Origin: Anisodus tanguticus
Lineage: Eukaryota > Streptophyta > Magnoliopsida > Solanales > Solanaceae
DNA length: 64,000 bases
Assembly: GCA_034509755.1 (NCBI GenBank)
Contig: CM067546.1
Span: 33,874,383-33,938,382 of the forward strand
Direction of reading: 5' to 3'
Shown here: piece by piece, positions 57,381 through 64,000 of the stretch
Numbering within the stretch: the stretch's first letter is position 1
How the letters are laid out: each line of letters opens with the position of its first letter
Program-made: the position numbers and the translations under genes
Notes under the pieces: generated by a model
Database searches by the model: none
Seen by the model: only the letters and a program-made list of their open reading frames with translations
Told to the model about the DNA's origin: nothing

Positions 57381-57990
57381 TTAAAACAGAATCTCCCAAT
57401 ATCCTAATCTAGAGTGCCATAAGGAAGACGAAAGAGCAGCAAATATTGATGGAACTGAGACTGGATTGTTGAAGGCGTTTGAAATAGGGTACAGATCTCC
57501 GGTGCTGTCACATCTCGTTATCCGTATACCTGTTGTAAAATCCTTCTCAGAAAAACCAAAAGGATCAAAGTCAAGGGAAACATTATTATCAGTTGTGAAA
57601 CGTCGCACAGAGATTACATTCTTAATGATTTTAAGGGCATGGAGGACATTTTGTAAGATTAGTGGTGGATGTGGTGGGTATAAGGATGAATGACCAAAGC
57701 AGCGAATGGGAATGCCTTGTCCACTACCAACAATAATATTTTGATTAAAATTACTCAAATTGAAATAAGACGAGAGAGTACCTTATAATGCCGCAATGTG
57801 AGATGTGGCGCCTGTGTCGACATACCAATTTTCATCTGGAGCGTTGAGTGACATTGTGTTCATAGCTGCCTCAATGTCAGTCGGTGCATAAGTTGAGGGC
57901 GGGGGGACCGTGTTGTGTAGGCATGTTAGGGACGTGGGTCGTGTATGCCAGGGTGGGCCTGACAGTTCTGAGGTGGAGTCCACAAGGATA
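57381..57990 (-). pseudogene. Copia F protease and gag-pre-integrase
   Basis: NAPDENWYVDTGATSHIAAL lies at about 57845-57786 with the DTGA active site intact, followed by a stop. The frame resumes as SNFNQNIIVGSGQGIPIRCF, with VSLDFDPFGFSEKDFTTG and a broken zinc-binding end (LWHSRLGYWEILF). Confidence 0.82.
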
Positions 57991-58159
57991 TCGGATACGG
58001 ACTAGGAGGAGAGGCCCATAATGGTGGGGCCCACGCAGCCCACGGCGGGTAGGCAGCCCGCATCGGAGGCTGCTGCCACTGCCGCTGCTGGCTGTTTCCT
58101 GACGGCGGGGACTGCCCCTTCCCGCCGCCATTGTTGCTGTAATTCTGTCCGCCGCATTC

Positions 58160-58945
58160 CTTGCTGGACTGCCTTCTCCGACAGTTGTTGCGGCTGGATG
58201 CGGGCTACTATGGGTCCTTGGGCTGGTGGTTCTGGTTGCCGGAGTTGGAGGCTCTACCGTCGGCAGAGGGCCCGACGGTGGTGGTGAGGGCGGCGTCGAC
58301 AATATTGACCGGAGTGGTGTTGCACTTGCTTTTCCTTTTTCCTCAAAATAGGCTTCGAACGGGCCTTATCAAATTTAGGTAACGGCGTGCATTGCTGAAG
58401 GATGGTGGCAACACCGTTGTCGAATTCGTTCAAGCCTGCAATAAGTTGCATGACCAATCACTGATTAGTGACTGGTGCACCGATGTTGGAGAGTTGGTCG
58501 GCAAACATCTTGAGTTCTTGACAATATGCAAACACGTTTAGGAAATCGTCATGATGAACGTCCTTGAACTGATTTTCAAGGTATAACGCTCGCTGAGTTT
58601 TGTTGGCGTGGAAAATACTTTTCAAACGTTCCCACGTTTGACGGACAGTGGCATCGGTCTCAATGATAGTATGCAACAGAGCATTAGAGATTCTGCCGTA
58701 TATGCATTGGAGGATGGTTACGTCCAAACGAGATCAGAGTGCATCATCAGAAGTCGAAGCCGAGGGTAGGTCTGTGGACTTCGGTGTAGAAGGGATGATG
58801 TGGTCAATAACTTCGTAAACACGACAATGGATCTTAAAAAGCTCCGCGAGGACCATTGACCCTTTTCCATCTCAAGTGTTATAGGGATGAAGTTTTTTAT
58901 GTCGTTTACTGCAAGTGCAGAATGAAATTTGGTTTTGTCAGCCAT
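58160..58945 (-). pseudogene. Copia F gag
   Basis: The start MADKTKFHSALAVNDIKNFI is at 58945. A frameshift near 58850 and a stop near 58735 separate it from DVTILQCIYGRISNALLHTI and ENQFKDVHHDDFLNVFAYCQ (58727-58540). It continues as MQLIAGLNEFDNGVATILQQ after a further stop. The tail is Pro/Ser/Gly-rich with no clear zinc knuckle. Confidence 0.8.
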
Positions 58946-59048
58946 GGAAGATGAAATTTAGGAGTAGAAGGGATAGAGAATGACTGGAAAAAAAATACTA
59001 GGGAGTGGCAGCCGAGAGCTATGGTCGGCGGTGGTGGATGTATTTTTA

Positions 59049-59062
59049 GGCTACTGATACCA
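59049..59062 (-). other. Primer binding site of Copia F
   Basis: On the minus strand TGGTATCAGTAGCC directly follows the LTR end at 59063, the Met-tRNA-type site. Confidence 0.85.
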
Positions 59063-59137
59063 TAAAGAATATGTTCATTGATTATATTCATCAATAATGT
59101 ACAATATATATAGTAGTACAAGAATATTTAAACTAGG
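59063..59137 (-). repeat. 5' LTR remnant of Copia F
   Basis: 75 bp match the inner end of the 3' LTR, then homology stops at CCTAGTTT (minus strand), giving way to unrelated sequence. Confidence 0.82.
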
Positions 59138-59333
59138 TTGTGTGGAACCTGATTGTGTTGAATAAGGACGTTATTGTAATATCTTAAACTACGAAAGAAG
59201 TTAGCGTGATAGAGCAAAATCTGAGGGGAGGTCTATGAAATTATCCCTAATTAATTTGTCCTATGCAATAAATTTATTATTAATACTTAAAAATGTATTA
59301 CCAATTTTTTTTTATAAATAACTATATAAAAGT

Positions 59334-59862
59334 TAGGGGAAAAGTGTAAATATACACCTCAATTTGCTATTTAGAAGATATATCCCTCGTTAAAAAAGTG
59401 ATGCATATATACCATGCCGTTACACAAATGATGTAAATATGCTCTTTTCACAAACATAATTTCTTTTAAAAATTATTTAGCTTATTTTTAATTAAAAATC
59501 ACATACTTTAAAAAAGTAAGTCTGCCCATTTGTTTAGTAAACTTATTTGTTAAAGTCATGTGATAATTTTTTTCCGGTGGATAAAATGATGTTCCTCTAA
59601 AAAAATATGTGTACGCAATTTTTTAAATGAATTAGACCCAGTCTATTAGAAAAAAATTATCATGTGACTTTACAAAAATAAGTCTACTCAAAAAAGTGGG
59701 TTGACTTTTTTTTTATAAAGCAATATGATATTTTTTAAATTAAAAAATAAGTTAAACAATTTTTAAAAAAGGTTTTATCAAAAAATGAGGTATATATGCA
59801 CTACTCTTTTAATATGTTAACCAAAAAACGTTAAAGGATATATTTGCACATTTTCCCTAAAT
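59334..59862. mobile_element. Foldback-type MITE
   Basis: The two halves are imperfect reverse complements over most of 525 bp. Left TTAGGGGAAAAGTGTAAATA pairs with right TTTAGGGAAAATGTGCAAAT (inverted); inner words such as GTCATGTGATAATTTTTTTC recur inverted as ACATGATAATTTTTTTCTAA. No coding capacity. The target duplication is not settled, so the superfamily is open (Mutator-like is a guess). Confidence 0.65.
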
Positions 59863-59973
59863 ATTAAACCTTTTAGTTTTTGTACTTTAATTTAGATTGA
59901 ACAATAGCAACAAATTAAAAACTGATCTGATTTGCAGTTAAAAGCTTCAACTCATTCTAAATCTCAAATTAAA

Positions 59974-60412
59974 ATGACTTCTTCTAACCACCCCTCCACA
60001 ACCGGCGCTGCCACCGTCCACGGCGGCGTAAACGATGGCCTTATCATTTCAACCACCAAGACCATACATTCATTTCTCACCGGAGCTTCCACGGAAGTTA
60101 AACTCTCCGACGACTTAAGACAACTCGCATCCTCCCTTTCCGACAACCCAACAGTACCATACAAACATCTGAGATCAATCTGGGTCGGGTCAAATCCATC
60201 AACACGACCCGATCTAATCGGCTTATTATCTGGATCCAATTTCGTGTTTAGCAGTCCTAAGCCCAGAGAGAAAAGTGAGGAACTTAAAGCACGGTTGAGG
60301 AAACTAGAAGAAGCGTATGAGAGGAAAGCGTATGATGAGTTGGTGAAAGATATTACTCCTAAGAAAGATGTGGGTGAACCCTTTTCATCTTATAAAGATC
60401 AAATGGGCTTTG
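59974..60412 (+). CDS. Vma12/TMEM199-like V-ATPase assembly factor, first exon
   Basis: The ATG at 59974 opens MTSSNHPSTTGAATVHGG. The exon keeps the words of the plant ER-based V-ATPase assembly factor family: DLRQLASSLS, TVPYKHLRSIWVGSNPSTRP, FSSPKPREKSEELKARLRKL, KAYDELVKDITPKK and FSSYKDQMGFG. A GT donor (GGCTTTG/GTAAGT) follows 60412 in phase 1. In the family the next exons encode two membrane helices (not in this window); the protein sits in the ER and helps build the V0 sector of the vacuolar ATPase. The frame extends upstream only from a non-ATG codon, so 59974 is the best start. No break is visible in the 146 codons present. Confidence 0.85.
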
Positions 60413-60462
60413 GTAAGTCTCTCTCTTTGGCCCACTAGAAATCCATTTTGGTATTCTTGAAG

Positions 60463-60824
60463 CTCTGTTTCAATTTTGTTTGTCTGATTTTTTATTTGAC
60501 ACAAAGTTTAAGAAATTAAAATACTCCTATATCCTTACTCACTTTCCTTTTTAATTGACATATTTTTTTATTTAATAATAATTTAATCTTTTACGCAAAA
60601 GAGATATGTGTAACCATACAAATATTTTTGGCTTATTTTAGACTATAAGATTAAAAAATCCTCCTTTATTTGTTAAAGTGCGTGCCAAATTACATCATAT
60701 AAATTGGGATGGAGGGAGTAAGACTTTTTGAATCCTGAGGTTTATGTAAAATGTACCAAAATGTACTTCAATCATGTGGTGTTAAACGAAAAGTTGTAAG
60801 GTAAACAAATTGAAATAGAGGGAG
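60463..60824. mobile_element. Stowaway MITE interrupted by another
   Basis: Left end CTCTGTTTCAATTTTGTTTG and, inverted, right end CTCCCTCTATTTCAATTTGT form the pair. A TA follows the right end (60825-60826); the left TA is lost. Removing the inner element rejoins it. Confidence 0.75.
60524..60718. mobile_element. Stowaway MITE nested in the previous one
   Basis: Flanked by TA at 60522-60523 and 60719-60720. The right end inverted is CTCCCTCCATCCCAATTT; the left end CTCCTATATCCTTACTC is partly decayed. Confidence 0.7.
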
Positions 60825-61027
60825 TACATATATATTATTGGAATGAAATCGGCCTGAATAGAGCAGAATGAATAAATTCATTGAGTTTGGGATTGAGATA
60901 CAATTGATTGATATTGATTGCTTTGATTGGAATGGGCTATTGAAAGTGATAATTGAAGTTTTATTTAACTAAAATTGAGTTAAAAAAGCTAACTTTTTTT
61001 TGGAAAAAGAAGCAACTTTCTTAGTCT

Positions 61028-61028
<1 letters not shown>

Positions 61029-61055
<27 letters not shown>
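61029..61055. repeat. GA microsatellite
   Basis: A run of about 13 GA units ending in GGGAGAG, in the intron. Confidence 0.9.
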
Positions 61056-61062
<7 letters not shown>

Positions 61063-61792
61063 TGTGTCATCTATTTCCTGTACCTGATGTTTGTATTACT
61101 AGCATAAGATGATGGTTCAAGAACATTAGCATGAGCTTTGGTGAGTCTTTTTATCTCTCTTTTTGGCCCATTAGAGAGAGAGAGTTTGGGATTTTTTGTC
61201 CTTGGGAAAGTGAATACGATTTTGATTAAACAAAAATAGAAATTAGGATAGTTGAAAGTTGGAGTTAGAGTAGTTTTAATTTAGGGAGATAGAAAATTTT
61301 GTTACCTATTTTCTATAGCTGATGTTTGTATTACTAACATAAGATGATGGCTCAAGAGTATTAGCATGGCTGCATGGGTTAGTCTGAGTTTCGGTTGGAA
61401 AGAAGTGATTTCTGATGCATTTCATCATTTTTGGAATCTGATAAGATGTAGTTGGTTTAAAACTCACTTGTGTCTAGACATACATATGTGAACACACCCT
61501 TTTACTGCACGTGAAAGAAAGGATTTCTTGGAATAATTCTCTAGGTTTCAGACCCAGGAGTTGACTCCAGATCAGTGTTGGCAAAGGCTTGCGTGATGGC
61601 GCGGTTAAGCCCTGAAACTAGATGGAAACCAGGCTGATCATTTCGCGTCGCTTAGGCAGTGCTTTAGTTCCGGCACATGGATATGTCTTGAAGAGGGAAT
61701 CGCTAAACGATTAACTATTTCACTTAATTATACTTTTTCTTTGTTTGTATATTTGTTTTTTGTGCTTGTAATTATTGTTATATAGTTACATA

Positions 61793-62041
61793 CTCTCTCC
61801 GTTTCATTTTAAGTGTCTTAGTCTGACTAGGTACGGACTTTAAGAAAATACGGAAGACTTTTGATTCTTGTGGTCTTAAATAAAAGATGGGATGGGCGTA
61901 ATGTATTAAAATGCCGTTTGAATTCTGAGGTCTTGAACAAGCCATGTTGAATGTTAATTAGAGAGTTACCAAATATAGAAAGAGCCATTTTTTTAAATAG
62001 ACTAAAAAGGAAAGTAAGACACTTAATTGAAATCGAGGGAG
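61793..62041. mobile_element. Stowaway MITE
   Basis: Ends CTCTCTCCGTTTCATTTTAA and, inverted, CTCCCTCGATTTCAATTAAG with TA at 61791-61792 and 62042-62043; 249 bp, non-coding. Confidence 0.85.
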
Positions 62042-62870
62042 TATATCTCTAAATTCACGCCTTTCTTAATCAAAACCAACGGTTTTGTTTGTGCTTTGCA
62101 CTTAAGTCCCAACAGACCGCAGTGCTCCTTTCTTTGTTTTTTGCCTTTGATAACATTGCTTCCTATATGAGCATTTACAACATGTATTAGGAAGGTTATA
62201 GGGCTAAACAAGAGATCTCTTGCTAGGCTACTCTTCAATTTGCTTAAGAACCTGATGGTAGAAGTAACAAAGTTAGTCTGAGTAAGTGCACCTGTTGGGA
62301 TTTAAAGAGTTTGTACACAATTGCTTGTAAATGTTCTTCTGAAGATTTTACAAGCCTCATATTGTAAATTATAGGCAAAATGTATTTGTACATTTTTTGT
62401 GAGGATTTAAAACGCATTTGTACATTTGACAAGGTGTTGCGAAGGAAGATAGAGATAGAAAAGTTTTAGTTTAGAGGCACGATTCAGAATCAGACTTGTT
62501 GTTCGCATGCAGCCTTGTTTTAGCCACAGATTCTATAGACCTATTTGTTAACTTCTAGCCATTAAGCAGTTCTCTTTTCAAGGTATGATCATGCAGATAT
62601 TAGTGTTGTTTTGCTGAAAATTAATGGATCCTATGTCGGTATTGGCAAATAAGCTCACTTTTTATATTCTTGTCTTTAAGTAATGTAAATGCTTTAGTTT
62701 TCATACTCCACTATGTTGAGTGCACCTTCAGCGTTGAATCAGAACTAAGCTTAGTGATTGGTTGGACACTATCTGCCATGCAAAGCTCCAATTCTTCAAA
62801 GGTCTAGCTTTGACAGATATATGAGAGATTTGATTCTCGATTAGTGAGGTCATCCTGTTCTCTCTTGTTC

Positions 62871-63318
62871 TTTGTGTGCAGTTTCTAGGGAATATCATTA
62901 GGGTTGCAAGCGTTTTTGCCTCTGTATATTTATGCAATTATCTTCAGTCATGCAAGCTGAACCTTGTTTCTGCAAGATTTTTTGTTGTGTTTGAAGATTA
63001 AGTTGTTACTTGCTTATGGTGTTTCACATTGGTACATTGGTCATGTATTGTATTTGTGGTAACTGAGAAAAATATTAAAGTCATGGTTAAAAAGTTTGTG
63101 TGCAGTTTCTAGGGAATATCATTAGGGTTGCAAGCGTTTTTTGCTTCTGTATATTTATGCAATTATCTTCAGTCATGCAAGCTGAACCTTGTTTCTGCAA
63201 GATTTTTTGTTGTGTTTGAAGATTAAGTTGTTACTTGCTTATGGTGTTTCACATTGGTACATTGGTCATGTATTGTATTTGTGGTAACTGAGAAAAATAT
63301 TAAAGTCATGGTTAAAAA
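62871..63318 (+). repeat. 224-bp tandem duplication
   Basis: Two adjacent copies (62871-63094 and 63095-63318), each starting TTTGTGTGCAGTTTCTAGGG and ending GTTAAAAAG. I see only one indel and one substitution near GCGTTTTTGCC/GCGTTTTTTGCT, so the event is recent. Confidence 0.92.
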
Positions 63319-63575
63319 GTTTGTTTGATAGATAAACCATGATATGATATCAATGATTAAAATTTGAACAAACGAGAATTTTATTTCTCAAGTAGGTTAT
63401 ATAGAATATTGGAATAGTGTCAAGCATTTTGGAATCTTAAAATAGACAAAGGTATCATGTAAATTGAAACAGAGGGAGTATTGAAAAAACAAAAAGATAA
63501 GCTGAGCCTGCTCAATTTTTCTCACTGTTGGTGAAAAATAAAATAGCATGGATAACACGTAATAATGTTTTTATT

Positions 63576-63597
63576 GGGGGGGGGGGGGGGGGGGGGG
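63576..63597 (+). repeat. 22-base G homopolymer
   Basis: An uninterrupted run of 22 G between TTATT and TTTAGG in the intron. Such runs are rare in plant DNA and difficult to assemble. Confidence 0.9.
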
Positions 63598-64000
63598 TTT
63601 AGGCCTGTCATACTGCTGTTTTAAAATTTAGCATTTCAAGTTCCTTGCTATAAAACCAATATTGGAGTAGGTTTCTTTCTTAACATGGGACTGCACATAG
63701 AGGTGATTAGTTTATTGTATATTCCAGTGACCATTATTAACCACCTGAGGATTGGAGGTAGAATAAATGGATTCATTTGTGTTGAATTGTTAATAAAGAT
63801 GTTGGAATGGAGAGGACTTAGTAAAAAAAAAAAAGAAATGTTGGGTGCAGAGGGAAACTCTCAGTACTAATTTATAGAGAATGGTATGAAATGGAAAATC
63901 TTGAAATTGGGGATGAAATTCGAGTTTCAACAAGAAGAGGATGCATCAAATGCCAAGGATATGTGAATGAATGACTCTTCATTTTCTATTTTTCGAAATA

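Larger units (their letters stand above)
54423..59137 (-). mobile_element. Copia retrotransposon F, 5' LTR truncated
   Basis: Read on the minus strand: a 75-bp LTR remnant (59137-59063), primer site, gag, protease, integrase, RT, RNase H, a GCGGGGG tract and an LTR (54634-54423). Wording is close to Copia E, so they belong to the same lineage. Coding is broken by many stops. The outer part of the 5' LTR is gone, so the duplication cannot be checked. Confidence 0.88.
60413..64000 (+). other. Intron 1 of the Vma12-like gene, with MITEs
   Basis: No further exon was recognised to the window edge, so at least 3.6 kb follows the donor. It holds the MITEs, tandem duplication and G run listed separately. 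A right-hand Stowaway end (ACAGAGGGAGTA near 63470) has no left partner that I could find. The 61-codon frame at 63685 is not supported as coding. Confidence 0.6.

Noticed and set aside
63685..63870. 61-codon frame near the window end
   Set aside because: It lies in the presumed intron, has no known motif and does not match the expected membrane-helix exon of the Vma12-like gene.

Overview
The window is nuclear DNA of a flowering plant. Genes are sparse, the spacers are AT-rich, introns are GT-AG, and most of the sequence is transposable elements. Au-type SINEs, a second tRNA-derived SINE, Stowaway MITEs and the retrotransposon families look solanaceous, but that placement rests on remembered resemblance, not on a search.

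Few host genes are present. (1) 17831-18721 (-) is an intronless ATL-type RING-H2 membrane E3 ligase. (2) 26384-28340 (-) is a four-exon cinnamoyl-CoA-reductase-like short-chain dehydrogenase of the SNL6 type; exons 1-2 of a second copy lie at 51307-51678 (-). (3) 59974-60412 (+) is the first exon of a Vma12/TMEM199-like V-ATPase assembly factor, and the rest of the window (60413-64000) reads as its first intron. A doubtful two-exon fragment sits at 2043-2303 (-).

Layout: 1-3140 is SINEs and MITEs. 3950-15341 is a decayed compound of one Copia family (remnant A, LTR, internal region B, B-type LTR, complete A-type LTR). 16338-17474 is a short hAT carrying a broken ZMYM/TTF-type transposase. 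19843-24751 is a dead Copia with 5-bp target duplication GATTT. 30201-49990 is a second dead Copia (duplication AGGTC). It holds a solo LTR of the 3950-15341 family (31007-31797) and a five-level nest: Copia > unclassified repeat 35010-48670 > hAT 36381-47136 > hAT 37270-46955 > Tat-lineage Ty3 element 37392-46290. A second solo LTR is at 50037-51049. 52760-54380 is a hAT with a broken BED-finger ORF, and 54423-59137 (-) is a third dead Copia.

Most boundaries were set from target-site duplications and terminal repeats read directly in the sequence. Without the insertions between them, the two reductase-like copies would lie only about 3 kb apart, so they look like an old tandem pair split by repeated insertion. 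No bacterial-type system, CRISPR array, rRNA or functional tRNA gene was seen. No clearly new biological system was found. The most unusual items are the nest, the hairpin conserved in the Copia 3' noncoding region, the hybrid LTR arrangement at 7449-15341, and the split reductase pair.
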